From JAMLJG01 sp035327585 (lineage in GTDB: Bacteria > Verrucomicrobiota > Kiritimatiellia > CAIVKH01): a DNA stretch of 64,000 bases. Of the stretch, positions 17,603 through 30,700 are shown piece by piece; position 1 is the first letter of the stretch; each line of letters begins with the position of its first letter. The notes beneath the pieces were generated by a model, which worked only from the letters and a program-made list of their open reading frames with translations, searched no databases and was not told the origin of the DNA. A program made the position numbers and the translations under genes. The stretch is taken from positions 9,986-73,985 of the forward strand of contig DAOLDD010000013.1 of the NCBI GenBank assembly GCA_035327585.1, written 5' to 3'.

Positions 17603-17610
17603 AGGGGAGG
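17603..17610 (+). promoter_or_regulatory. strong Shine-Dalgarno of hppA
   Basis: AGGGGAGG lies 6 bases before ATG 17617. A TTGACC hexamer at 17520-17525 could be a -35 box, but no convincing -10 follows. Confidence 0.6.
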
Positions 17611-17616
17611 AATCAC

Positions 17617-20058
<2,442 letters not shown>

Positions 20059-20071
20059 TCAGGAGACCTTC

Positions 20072-20836
20072 ATGAAGACGCATCTCTATTTCATGTGCTA
20101 CCAGTCGGAAGCGCTCGTCGCGTCCCACCTCAACGCCGCCGAGTTCGGCGCCTACATGGCCGTAGGCACGCGGAAACACACCTCGGGCAACGTGGTGTTC
20201 TTCGAGGTTGACCCGGCGGCTGCCGCGAAGACACTGCCCATCGTGGCGGATATCGACAAGCGCTGCCAGCCGCACCCGGATGGATCGCCGCGCCGCAGCA
20301 AATATCTGAGCATCTATCGCGTGCTGGAACATCTGCCGCTCGAAGCGCTGGGCAAGCTGTACCTCGTCACGCGGGATGGCCGCGTGCTCGGGCTCGACGG
20401 CAAGAACTACGATGGCGCGAAAGACGAGCGCGGGCCGAACCTCTACACGGAACTTTGTCCGGTTACGCCGCGTGTCGTGTCGTTTCTTCCGCCGGCCGGT
20501 TTCGCGAAGTTCATCAGCGACCCGGCGAATCCGATCCACGTGCCGCGCCTGTTCTTCGCCGATTCGCTGTTGGACCGCGAAGCGGACGGTCATTTGGCGG
20601 GCTATCTGCCGTACCAGAATCCCGAGCACATCGCGGACTGCATCAACGATGTCGCCGTGGCGGAGAAAGCCGCGAAGACCGTCGAGCGCAATCCGAAGCT
20701 GATCGCCTTCTACCGCACCATCCGGCGCGGGTTCTTTGTCGGCGATCAGACCGGCGTGAAGTTCTATCCCTTCCCGTCCCGCGACGAGCTGGACGAGACG
20801 CACCACCTCTGGTGGCGCTCCGCCTCGCTGGATTAA
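20072..20836 (+). CDS. conserved hypothetical cytoplasmic protein downstream of hppA
   Basis: The 254-aa protein has no signal peptide or membrane helix, and I recognise no family. It begins MKTHLYFMCYQSEALVASHL, has a His/Lys-rich segment (VGTRKHTSGNVVFFEV near 31-46) and ends ETHHLWWRSASLD. AGGAG (20061-20065) sits 6 bases before the ATG, only 13 bp after the hppA stop, so it is probably cotranscribed with hppA. Function unknown. Confidence 0.65.
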   Translation: MKTHLYFMCYQSEALVASHLNAAEFGAYMAVGTRKHTSGNVVFFEVDPAAAAKTLPIVADIDKRCQPHPDGSPRRSKYLSIYRVLEHLPLEALGKLYLVTRDGRVLGLDGKNYDGAKDERGPNLYTELCPVTPRVVSFLPPAGFAKFISDPANPIHVPRLFFADSLLDREADGHLAGYLPYQNPEHIADCINDVAVAEKAAKTVERNPKLIAFYRTIRRGFFVGDQTGVKFYPFPSRDELDETHHLWWRSASLD

Positions 20837-20837
20837 G

Positions 20838-20863
20838 GGTTGGCGCGAGGCGCGCCAATCCTC
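20838..20863 (+). terminator. possible 3' hairpin after the hppA operon
   Basis: GTTGGCGCG, AGG loop, CGCGCCAAT forms a strong stem right after the stop codon. There is no T-run, so it could equally be a solitary REP-type palindrome. Confidence 0.4.
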
Positions 20864-20951
20864 GTCCGCCCCCGGCGTGCGCGGCTGCCGCGCTTGACCC
20901 TTCGGCGGCGCGCACTACTATTGCAGCGCTCTGTATGTAGTGTCGGCTTCT

Positions 20952-20974
20952 GTAGCCGCGCCCGCCGGGAGCGG
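20952..20974 (+). repeat. single GTAG-headed palindrome (REP-like)
   Basis: GTAG is followed by CCGCGCCCGCCGGGAGCGG, an 8-bp arm hairpin with a GCC loop and one mismatch. A perfect copy is at 60863-60885. A GGTGGATTAATCCGCC palindrome follows (20977-20992), related to 7551-7566. Confidence 0.8.
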
Positions 20975-21033
20975 TTGGTGGATTAATCCGCCGTCCTAAA
21001 CGCGGGCGACTACAAGGGCGTACATTTTCCGGC

Positions 21034-21120
21034 GGAGGGATGGCTGAGTGGTTTAAGGCATCGGTCTTGAAAACCGACGGGCTCGCAAGGGCCCCGTGAG
21101 TTCGAATCTCACTCCCTCCG
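21034..21120 (+). tRNA. tRNA-Ser (anticodon UGA)
   Basis: The acceptor stem GGAGGGA (21034-21040) pairs with TCCCTCC (21113-21119), with discriminator G. The anticodon stem TCGGT/ACCGA (21061-21065, 21073-21077) encloses loop CTTGAAA with anticodon TGA at 21068-21070. A long variable arm (GGGCTCGCAAGGGCCC region) and T-arm GTGAG-TTCGAAT-CTCAC complete a class II tRNA-Ser. CCA is not encoded. Confidence 0.96.
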
Positions 21121-21122
21121 GG

Positions 21123-21147
21123 TTTTGTTCCACCCGGCGGAACAAAA
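21123..21147. repeat. perfect 9-bp inverted repeat between tRNA-Ser and the LamG gene
   Basis: TTTTGTTCC, loop ACCCGGC, GGAACAAAA. The T-tract is on the 5' arm, the reverse of an intrinsic terminator, so a terminator role is doubtful. Confidence 0.5.
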
Positions 21148-21174
21148 TCCACAACGCAAACCCATATGCCGTGT

Positions 21175-22233
21175 TCAGGGCGCGGCGAGCAACCGAACCT
21201 CATCGGGCGTGAGGGCGCGGGTGTAGACGCGAACCTCGTCCACCAAGCCGTCGAACACGACGTTGCCGTTGCTCCAGCCCTGCCGTGCGCCAACATAAAA
21301 TGGGTGCGCCAGATCAATGTTCAGGTCGGCAAATGACTGGGCTGCTGATTCCACGCCGTTGACGTAGACAATGCCGCGCGCGCCGTCGTAGACGCAGGCG
21401 ATATGGGTCCATTCCCCAACGGGTAGCTGCTGGGCCGGGGTGTTGACGACGCGATCGTTGGCGGGGCGACCCCAGAAATTCATATAGAGCCGCCCGTCAT
21501 GGGTCGACCACACGTGCGGACCGTACCGATAATTGTTGGAGCTGAATTCAAGCAGCGGCGCGTGTTGTGCGAGCCGCGGCTTGATCCAGGCGGAAAACGA
21601 AAAGCGCGTGGTCGTCAGGGTTGGCGTCGCGGGAAACGAGAGAAACGATGCGCCGCCGTCGCATACGAGCGCCTTCCCGGTATGGCCCTCATCGGTCAGG
21701 GTGGGGGGACGCGGTGCGCGCGCGTGGTTCATCTGGCCGCTCTGGTCGTGCAGCGCCGCCGCGCCCTCGCCGTCAAACGTGTAGTGCAGCAGCAGCCCGT
21801 CCGACAGGGAATCCGCCCAGGCTTTTTCGCCGCCCGCGCGCGCGAAGGTCATGCGCAGGATGTCCCGCACTGGTAATTCAAGCGGCCCGTAAGGCGAGGC
21901 GAGGTTAAGCTGTTTAGCCGAGAGTTCGCCTGAAATCCGGTCTCGGCTGGCCAGCCCGACCACGGCGCGTGTTGCGTCGTCCGCGGGTTCAAATCGAATC
22001 TCCGCGAGATCTTCGAGCGGGATATTCAGCGTGCCATGCGGGGTTGCGAGGTCCACGCGGGTGAAGGTGGGCGCGCCTTTGAGTACCGAGCCGTTTCGCA
22101 TCGTCGCGGTCGCTGTGTGCGCGGGGCGGGTGTCCGCCTCCTGCGTATAGGCTGTGGCGCACGACATGGTGGCCATGGCGGGCAGGATGGCGGTCAATGT
22201 TCGCCGGAGCAGTCGGTTCGCCGTGGTGTTCAT
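21175..22233 (-). CDS. secreted LamG-domain protein
   Basis: The 352-aa protein has an N-terminal export signal with a Cys near residue 25 (MATMSCATAYTQ), possibly a lipoprotein. Two short repeated segments follow (GTLNIPLEDLAEIRF near 68-82 and GPLELPVRDILRMTF near 115-129), then a LamG/concanavalin-A-like domain (LLLHYTFDGEGAAALHDQSGQMNHA, TRFSFSAWIKPR, VGEWTHIACVYDGARGIVYVNGV, GLVDEVRVYTRALTPDEVRLL). Such domains often bind glycans or proteins outside the cell. The PEGA-like gene ends 47 bp upstream on the same strand. Confidence 0.82.
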   Translation of the reverse strand: MNTTANRLLRRTLTAILPAMATMSCATAYTQEADTRPAHTATATMRNGSVLKGAPTFTRVDLATPHGTLNIPLEDLAEIRFEPADDATRAVVGLASRDRISGELSAKQLNLASPYGPLELPVRDILRMTFARAGGEKAWADSLSDGLLLHYTFDGEGAAALHDQSGQMNHARAPRPPTLTDEGHTGKALVCDGGASFLSFPATPTLTTTRFSFSAWIKPRLAQHAPLLEFSSNNYRYGPHVWSTHDGRLYMNFWGRPANDRVVNTPAQQLPVGEWTHIACVYDGARGIVYVNGVESAAQSFADLNIDLAHPFYVGARQGWSNGNVVFDGLVDEVRVYTRALTPDEVRLLAAP

Positions 22234-22280
22234 GTCGGCAGTCTAGGCGATAATTCGCGCCGTGTCAGTCACAATACTCG

Positions 22281-23477
22281 TCATGGAGCGGGTTCAAAGC
22301 GCCACTGAATGCGTGCGCCGGGGGCGACGAGAAAGCTTGGTGCGACGGCTTCCTTTTGACCTTCGCGCCGCAAGCGGATTTCATGCCGATTGCCCTCGGA
22401 CAGGACAATCTCGCAGGGGGTCTCCACGGGCAGCCCGTCCACCGTGACCTCCACGCCGTCCACGAGCACGCGCGCGCCTGGCGGCAGGGTGCGCACCGGG
22501 ATCCGAATTTGCGCCGGGGGCGGCGGCAAGGCCGATCCATCGGCCTCCAGTTGGAATCCCGCCTGCAGGGGCCAGTGCGCGAACCGCACGCGGATGGTCA
22601 AATCGCGCCGGCCGTCGGGGCTCGGCCACTGGTCCAGCGTGATCGGCGCATGGTCGGGCAGGTGAACAATGCGCATTGGGTATCCGCCGGGTGGGATGCG
22701 CCGCAGCGCTTCATAGGACCAATCGGAGGTCACCATCTCGATGGGATTGAAGTACGACCCCGTGGTCATCCCCTGGCGATTGAACACCTGGAGTCCGATC
22801 AGGGCCTCCGATTTCATTGTGGCGGTCCAGCGTCCAACGGGGACCCAATTGGTGCTCTCGCCGCGTTGCGCGATTACATTGTCGGCGAGGGCGGGCGCTG
22901 TCGGCAGGCTCAATTGAATCGCATCCGGTGTCCGCGGGGGCGCGTTCACCACGGCGGGGGGCGGGGTCGTGGTCGCGGCGGGCGGTGCGGGCGTGAGTGC
23001 GGGATTCGAGATGCGGGCCGAGGGTCGCGGCACGGTCGTCGGCGTGGAAAATGCCCGCGCGGCGTCGGGATATCGCGCGTCCAAAGCAGCTCGTGCGTCT
23101 GTGTATTCCGTATGGTGCTTGTCGCGTTCCGCTTTCAGTTCTGCGAGCATCACTGCAAGCGCCGCGCGACGCGATTCCGGAGGGGTGAAATCGCCTTTGT
23201 TGCGCAGCTCACGTTCCGCGGATTCCAGCAGGCGGATGGCCTCGGAAAATGCGGCCGTGTCCGCCGGGTTGCGCGTCCGCATCGCCTCATTAAGGCGTGC
23301 GCGTGACGTCCGGAGCTGCTGCTCCAGCAGGGCGCCCAGTTGCTCGCGCTTCGCCGTGTCCAAACGCGCGCGTGCCGTTGCATAGGTGGCGCCATCGTCC
23401 GCCCGTGACGTCATCGCGCCGCAGCACGCGAGCGCGAGGACCAGACAAATGCTATTTCGCAGGCGTTTCACAGGCAT
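22281..23477 (-). CDS. secreted protein with helical N-terminus and PEGA-like C-terminus
   Basis: The 398-aa protein has a signal peptide (MPVKRLRNSICLVLALACCGAMTSRA), a charged alpha-helical region (about 30-145), a Pro/Thr-rich linker (about 150-190), and a C-terminal beta domain whose end (RTLPPGARVLVDGVEVTV, VETPCEIVLSEGNRHEIRLRREG) follows the PEGA pattern. PEGA-type domains occur in surface-layer and envelope proteins. It may share a transcript with the downstream LamG gene. Function unknown. Confidence 0.65.
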   Translation of the reverse strand: MPVKRLRNSICLVLALACCGAMTSRADDGATYATARARLDTAKREQLGALLEQQLRTSRARLNEAMRTRNPADTAAFSEAIRLLESAERELRNKGDFTPPESRRAALAVMLAELKAERDKHHTEYTDARAALDARYPDAARAFSTPTTVPRPSARISNPALTPAPPAATTTPPPAVVNAPPRTPDAIQLSLPTAPALADNVIAQRGESTNWVPVGRWTATMKSEALIGLQVFNRQGMTTGSYFNPIEMVTSDWSYEALRRIPPGGYPMRIVHLPDHAPITLDQWPSPDGRRDLTIRVRFAHWPLQAGFQLEADGSALPPPPAQIRIPVRTLPPGARVLVDGVEVTVDGLPVETPCEIVLSEGNRHEIRLRREGQKEAVAPSFLVAPGARIQWRFEPAP

Positions 23478-23527
23478 CCCACTTTCGAGGCAGAGGCATC
23501 ATCCCACCCGCCGCCTCGCCGGTCAGC

Positions 23528-24650
23528 CACAAAAGTGGGGTCAGCCCCCAAAATAGCAAATAGAGCTTGCCGCCACTATTTGCGCGTGTAGAGTCAGGTC
23601 TATGGCGCGACCATTGAGGCTTCAGTATGCCGGGGCGATTTATCACGTCACCTTCCGCGGCAATGAAAAACGCAACATTTTTCACGACGATTTGGATCGA
23701 CGCCGCATGCTCGAGACCATGAAGGGATCCGCTGCTCTTTACGGAGTGCGGGCTTTTCTCGTCTGTCTAATGCCAAATCACGTCCACCTGCTCGTCGAAA
23801 CACCGCGCGGTAATCTTTCTTCTTTTATGGGCCGCCTACTGACTGCGTATTCCGTGTATTTCAACCGACGTCATCAGCGTGTCGGCCACTTGACGCAAGG
23901 GCGCTACAAGGCGCAGGTGGTGGAGGGCGACGCCTATTTGATGAAACTCAGCCGTTACATCCATCTCAATCCCGTACAGACCAAAGCCTTGCGCGATCTG
24001 CCGCTGCCAGAACGCCGTCGCCTGTTGCGAAACTTTCCCTGGAGTACTTATCGCGGCTACGCTGGTCTCGATGAGAAGTGGGACTGGATTGAGTTCGAAC
24101 CTGTGTGGGGGTTGCTGCCGAAGTCCGCGGGAGAGCGTGCGGAGCTGGCTTACCGATCGTATGTTGAGACTGGATTGGCCACGACGGACGAAGATTTCCT
24201 CGAAGCGTACAGTAATGCGCGATTGGCGCTCGGTCCCGATGATTTCCGGCGAGGCGTGGAAGGCCGACACTTAAAACTGTTGAAGGCGTCCCGCTCGAAG
24301 GAGGATGTAGCATTTCGCCGCGCCCCGGCGCTCCAATCCGCACAAACGATATGTCAGGCCGTTGCCACCGTTTTTGGCGTGCCCATGGCGGAGTTGGTTC
24401 GGCGCAAACGTGGCCACCCGGCGAGGGCTGCGCTGTGTTGGTATCTCGTTCATTCGGGAGGATTAACGCAACGAAACGTCGCAGAACTGGTTGGGTTGCA
24501 GGGCGGAACCGCCGTTGCCTATCAATTGAAGCTGTGGGCCACGCGCTGGTCCATACTCGACGAAATAGCACCCATGAAGTCAGCGCTAAACAGCATGCTC
24601 GGAGAGAAGTGATCACTATTTGCTATTTTGGGGGCTGACCCCATTTTGTG
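23528..24650. mobile_element. REP-associated transposase element with 35-bp inverted repeats
   Basis: The left repeat 23528-23563 (CACAAAAGTGGGGTCAGCCC... to CAAATAG) and right repeat 24616-24650 are reverse complements, 35 of 36 positions with one extra G on the left. Each contains TGGGGTCAGCCCC, itself a near-palindrome. The single transposase gene lies inside. This is a complete-looking, single-copy element; no target duplication was identified. Confidence 0.85.
23602..24612 (+). CDS. REP-associated tyrosine transposase (Y1/IS200-like, RAYT) with C-terminal DnaA-like helix-turn-helix
   Basis: The 336-aa protein has the HUH motif PNHVHLLVE (about residues 58-66) and the catalytic Tyr in MKLSRYIHLNPVQ (about 114-126), so both active-site parts are present. 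The start MARPLRLQYAGAIYHVTFRGNEK is typical of RAYTs. An extra C-terminal domain (VATVFGVPMAELVRRKRGHPARA, GGLTQRNVAELVGLQGG) looks like the DnaA-type DNA-binding fold of long RAYTs. It would nick and join single-stranded DNA hairpins, probably REP palindromes. No frameshift is seen. Confidence 0.93.
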   Translation: MARPLRLQYAGAIYHVTFRGNEKRNIFHDDLDRRRMLETMKGSAALYGVRAFLVCLMPNHVHLLVETPRGNLSSFMGRLLTAYSVYFNRRHQRVGHLTQGRYKAQVVEGDAYLMKLSRYIHLNPVQTKALRDLPLPERRRLLRNFPWSTYRGYAGLDEKWDWIEFEPVWGLLPKSAGERAELAYRSYVETGLATTDEDFLEAYSNARLALGPDDFRRGVEGRHLKLLKASRSKEDVAFRRAPALQSAQTICQAVATVFGVPMAELVRRKRGHPARAALCWYLVHSGGLTQRNVAELVGLQGGTAVAYQLKLWATRWSILDEIAPMKSALNSMLGEK

Positions 24651-24744
24651 AGAGTGCTTGATGATGGGTGCCATTTGAATCCCTGCTATTTACAGACCTG
24701 ATGCATCCGTGTTATTTCTCTAACAGAGTCATAACGTTTTTCTG

Positions 24745-27700
24745 ATGCACGTGTTCCGGTCATTGACCGCTCATGACCGTCGTGTTCCATGTGTGGGGGG
24801 CGTACGTCAAATGGATGTGTGGGGATCAGATCTTTCGGTGGGGACCTTGTTGAAGCGTTTATCCTTGCTGAAAGGGGTGGGGGTGCGCCGTGGCCGTTTC
24901 GGTCATGCAGCGGGATTGCTGGCCGCGATCCTTTCCATCGGACTTCCTGCCCGGATATACGCGCAAGAAACCGTGTATTGGCGCAACGGCGCGGGTACAG
25001 ATCTCTGGTGGAATGGCGGGGTGAATCCCTGGTTTCGAAGCTGTGACTCCTATTGGGTTGATCGCCCTGACCGCAACCAGTGCTTCACGTATCCCGGGAC
25101 GACGGGGCCGAACGAGATCCACTTCGACAACGGCAGCGATCTGACCATGACGATGAACGGGGCCTATTTCCAGGTCCTGCGGTTGCTCTTCGACAACGGC
25201 ACGGGCGCGCGCACGATCACGGCTGATGGCAGCGGTGGCCTCGACATGCGCAGCGGTTCCGGCACGACGAAGATTGAAAATAACGACGCCGATACGCAGA
25301 TCATCAACGCGCCCGTCGTGTTCTACACCACGACCGAAATCAATCCGGTGCAGGGCGACCTGACGTTCCGCAACAACATCTATTTCAAGAGCAACTGGCT
25401 CAACGTCTACGGCGACAACCGGAAGACGCTCAACCTGTTCTCGGTGCTGAACACCGATGGCGGCAACGGTGGCGTCGCGGTCAAGCAGCATTCGCTGGTC
25501 AACATCACCAACAACAACACGATCACCGGTGCGATCGTCATTGAAAAAGGCGTCGTGCGCCTGGCCGGCAGCACGAATGCAATGGGCGCGAGCGGCATCA
25601 TCACCGTGGGCACCAACGCGACGCTGGAGCTGAATGAAAACGTGGTGTGGCGGCCCGGAGTGCATATCAATTTGTACGGCAACGGCACCAACGGCATTGG
25701 CGGGTTGCGCAAGCTGACCCCCAGCGGCGACATGACGTGGCCGGGCTCGATTGCGTTCAGCAACGCCACCGCCATCCGGGTGGACGGCGGGAACCTGACC
25801 GTCACCGGCGTGCTCAGCGCGGCCTCGCTCTGGAGCAAGCTGGGGACGGGTTCCCTCAACCTCTCCGCCAATAATACGTTCAGCGGCAACAGCATCATCA
25901 GCGGTGGCGTGGTCCGTATCTCCCACGGCAACGGCCTCGGCGACACATCGGGCAGCAACATCGTCGTCAGCGGCGCGGCCCTCGAATTGACCGGCGGCAT
26001 CACCTCCGCCGAGCGTATGGCGATCAACGGCACGGGCATCTCCAGTGCAGGCGCGCTCCGGAACATCAGCGGCAATAACACCCTGTCCGGCGCGATTGCG
26101 ATGGGCGCGGCCTCCAGCATTGGCGTGGATGCCGACTCGCTGACGCTCAGCGGCATTCTTTCGGGCGGCTTCGCGCTGACCAAGGTCGCCTCCGGCACGC
26201 TGACGCTTGGTGGCAACAACACATTCAGCGGTGGTGTCACGCATAACGGCAGTGGTGGACGGATCAATATTGGACACGCCAATGCCTTGGGCAGCGGCGC
26301 ATATACGATCAACGGCGCCAGCACGGAGTTCGACAATTCGTCCGGCGGGTCGCTTTCCATCAACAACGCCTTTACGCTCAGCAACGGCAGCCCGACCTTT
26401 ATCGGATCGAACCCGTTGGCGATCGGCGGCGCGGTGACGTTGTCCGGCGCGAATCGTACGGTAACAGTCAACGCCAGCACGCTGACGCTCAGCGGCAACA
26501 TCTCGGAGTCGGGGTCGCGCTTGTTGACCAAAGCGGGCTCGGGTACCCTGACGTTGAGCGGCAACAACGCGCACAGCGGCGGCACCACCATCAGCGGCGG
26601 CACGCTCAATATTGGCCATGCCAACGCGCTGGGAACGGGTCTTTTCACCACCGGCGGCAACACGTTCGACAATTCCTCGGGCGGTTCGCTGACGGTGGCT
26701 AACGCGGTGAATTTCAGCGGAAATCCGACCTTCACCGGCACGCAGCCGCTGTCCATCACGGGCACGGGCCTGCTCTCCAGCGCGGCGACGCGCACGATCA
26801 CGGTGACGGCCAGCACGCTGACACTGGCCGGATCGATTGGCGAGGATTCGGCGGGCCGGAACCTCACCAAGGCAGGCGCGGGCACGCTGGTGTTGTCCGG
26901 CGCGAATGTCTACGGCGGCGTATCCACCGTCAGCGCGGGCACGCTACAGATCGGCGCGGGGAGCACGAGCGGCTCCGTTGCGGGCAACATCGCGAACAAC
27001 TCCGCATTGATCTTCAATCGCTCCGACGACTTCTCCTATGCCGGCATCATCAGCGGCAGCGGCACGCTGACCAAACAGGGCGCCGGCGTGCTGACGCTGT
27101 CCGGCGTGAACACCTTCAGCGGCGCGGCCACGATTTCCGCCGGGACGCTGCGCATGGGCGACGCAGCGGCGCTGGGTACGACCGCGGGCAACACGACGGT
27201 CAGCGATGGCACCGTGCTCGACCTGAACGGCCAGACGGTCGGTGCGGAACCGGTCGTCCTCAATGGCCATGGCATCAGCGGCGCGGGCGCGCTGATCAGC
27301 GGCAGCGGGGCGGCCAGCCTGAGCGGCGCGATTTCGCTGAACACGGCGTCCGCGGTGGGTGGCGCGAACCAGGTGACCTTGAGCGGCGTCATCAGCGGTG
27401 GTCAGTTGACGAAGGTCGGCGCGGGCACGACGATCCTTTCCGGCAACAATACGTTCACCGGCGACAGCATCGTCAGCAACGGCGTACTCCGCATCACACA
27501 CGCCAACGGCCTTGGCACGACGGCGGGCAGCAACATCGTGGTCAGTGGCGCGGCGGTGGAGATCAGCGGCGGCGTTACCTCCGCCGAGCGCATGGCGATC
27601 AACGGCACGGGGATTTCCGCCAACGGCGCGCTGCGCAGCGTCAGCGGCGCGAACACGTTTTCCGGCGCCATCGCCCTTGGAGCCGCATCGAGCGTGGGCG

Positions 27701-30700
27701 TCGATGCCGATTCACTCGCGATGAGCGGCATCATCTCCGGCGCTTTTTCGCTGACGAAGGTCGGGTCCGGACTGCTGACATTGAGCGGGAACAACACGTT
27801 TAGCGGAGGCCTCGTGATTCCGGCCGGTACGGTTTCCGCCACATCGGACGCAAATGCGCTGGGCGGCGGCGGCACCGGAACGGTCACCCTGGGCGATACC
27901 GGCGGCAGCGCCAACGCTGTACTCCAGGGCGATGGGCGGACGTTCGCGAATCCCATCACGGTCGCGTCGGGCAGCAGCGGGACGGCCACGATTCGCAATA
28001 ACAGCGGCACAACCATCCTGTCTGGCGGAGTTACGTTGAACAAACCCGTGCGCCTGGTCACGGGCTCGACCGCGCTGAACATCACTGGCGGCCTCACCGG
28101 TTCCAGCGGGGTAACCGTTGCGCTCGACGCCGGATCGGGCCGGGTTCGCCTGCAAACAACGAGCAGCCCGGGGTTCACGGGTGGCGTGACGCTTGAGTCG
28201 GGGACACTGGAATTGTCGAATGCCAACATGTTGTCCTCCGACAACGCGGTCACGATGTCGGCGGGCTCAACATTGGATCTTCGCGCCGGCAACACGATTG
28301 CCTCGCTGTCCGGGGATGGCACGATCACGCGTGGCGGCGGCTCGCCGACCTTGACGATCAGTCCCTCCGCCGGTTCCACGTCTTTCGCCGGAAGCCTGGA
28401 CAATGGCGCGGGCACCCTGGCGCTGACCAAGTCCGGCGCGGGCACGCAGGTCCTCACCGGCGCCAGCACGTACAGCGGCAATACGACGGTCAGCGCGGGC
28501 ACACTGGTTCAGAACGGCACGAACACCAGCTCCGCCGTTTCGGTTTCCTCGGGCGCGACGTTGATGGGCGGCGGCGCGATCGCCGACCTGACCGTGACCG
28601 GCACGGTGCGACCGGGCAACAGCGCCTCCGCGATCGGTCGCCTCGCGGTCGCCTCGCTGACCATGAACAACGGTTCCGCGGCGCGCTTCAAGCTCGGTGA
28701 CGCCTCCAACGCGACCGACCGCGACTTCATCAGCAATAGCGGCTCGGCCACAATCAACGCGACCTCGACGATCCAACTCGACGACAGCCAGATCAGCAAC
28801 TGGGACCCGTCGCAGAGTTACTCGTGGGACCTGATCGAGGGCGGCATTTCCTCCGTCGCGAATTTCTCGCTGGACGACACGACGCACTTCGCCTCCTCGA
28901 AGGCGGGCGGCTCGTTCAGCCTCTCCGCGAGCGGCGGCAACCTTGTCCTCTCCTTCACGCCGGCGGCCGGCGAGCCGGCGACGCAGGCGACGAGCATCAC
29001 GTTCTCGTCCGTGACGGTCAGTTCGATGACGGTGAGCTGGACCATCGGCGACGGCGTGAATCGCATCGTCGTTGCGCGGGCGGGCGGCGCGGTGGACGCC
29101 GACCCCAGCGACAGCAGCACGTACACGGCCGACACCACGTTCGGCAGCGGCTCGGAAATCGGCACCGGCAACTTCGTCGTATCCAACGGAAGTGGCAGCT
29201 CCGTCACCGTCACCGGCTTGACCGCGAACACGGTCTATCACTTCCGCGTCTATGAATACAACGGCACGGCGGGCAATGAGGACTACCTGACCAGCACCGC
29301 TTCGGGCAACCCCGCGAGCCGCACGACACTGGCGGCGGAACCGACGACGCAGGCGAGCGTGGTGACGTTCAGTTCCGTCGGAACGACGTCGATGGGCGTG
29401 AGCTGGACCGATGGCAACGGCGCGAACCGGCTGGTGATCGCGCGTGAGGCCAGCGCGCCGTCCAGTGGGCCGGTGGACGGCACGTCGTACACGGCGGACA
29501 GTGACTTTTCCGGCGGCGGTTCCTCGCTCGGCGGCGGCAAGGTGGTGTATCAGGGTTCGGGCAGCTCTTTTACGCTCTCCGGCCTCACCGCGGCGACCCG
29601 CTATTACATACAGGTCTTCGAATACAACGGCAGCGGGCTCGCGCTGAACTACTTCACGAACACGGCGTCCGGCAACCCCGGCGACCGGTATACGCTATCG
29701 ACCGAACCCACGGGCCACGCGGGCAGCTTCGCCGCGGTCGTTGCGTCCAGCAGTTCGATTGATTTGTCGTGGACTGCGGCGGCGGGGCCACCGTCGGGCT
29801 ACCTCATTCTCCAGCGCACGGGCGCCGATCCGACGGGCACGCCTACGGACGGGCAGGGCTATTCCGTCAGCGACACGATTGGCGACGGCACGGTGGCGGC
29901 GATCGTGACGCCGGGGTCCGCGACCTCGACCACCATCAGCGGTTTGAGCGCGGGCACGACCTACCACTTCAGCATCGTTCCGTTCAACTGGGACGGCGCA
30001 AACGCGCAGACCTACAATTACCGCACCGCGGCGACGATCCCGACGGCGAACGCGACCACGTATGCGGCGGAACCGAACACGCAGGCCACGAGCATCACCT
30101 TCCCGGCGCGGACCAAGGACAGCATCGATGTGAGTTGGACCGATGGAAATGGCGCGAATCGCGTCGTCGTTGCGCGCGAAGGGTCCGCGGTCGATGCCGA
30201 CCCCGTGGATGGCACAGGCTACACCGCCGATGCCGAGTTCGGCGCCGGAACGGAAATCGGCACGGGCAACTTCGTGGTCTACAGCGGGTCGGGCAGCAGC
30301 TTCACGGCCACCGACCTGAAGACCAACACGACCTATCACTTCCGGGTCTATGAATTCAACGGCAGCAGCGGCACCGCGAACTACAACACGAACAGCGCGA
30401 CGGGCAACCCCGCCAGCAGCGCCACGGCGGACAACGAACCCGGCATCGGCGTGGGTTCAGGCATCAGCGCATCCACCACGGTCGGCACCGCGCCGTCCGC
30501 TGGATCGTTCGTGGTCACGAATATCGGCGGCAGCCTGCTCTCCTATGTGATCAGCGACGACGTGGGGTGGCTGGCGGTCACCGCGCTCACCGCGACCAAC
30601 AAGTCGAGCGGCCAGACCGAGTCGCATACCGTGACCTACACGGTGACCGGTTTGCATCCCGGCACGAGCAACGCGACGATCACGGTCACGCAGACCGGCG

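Noticed and set aside
21123..21147. Intrinsic terminator after tRNA-Ser
   Set aside because: The T-tract is on the 5' arm and A-tract on the 3' arm, opposite to a terminator on either strand.
24689..24717. Promoter TTTACA-17-TTATTT before giant gene 1
   Set aside because: The -10 box matches poorly; too weak to list, although a promoter must lie in this gap.
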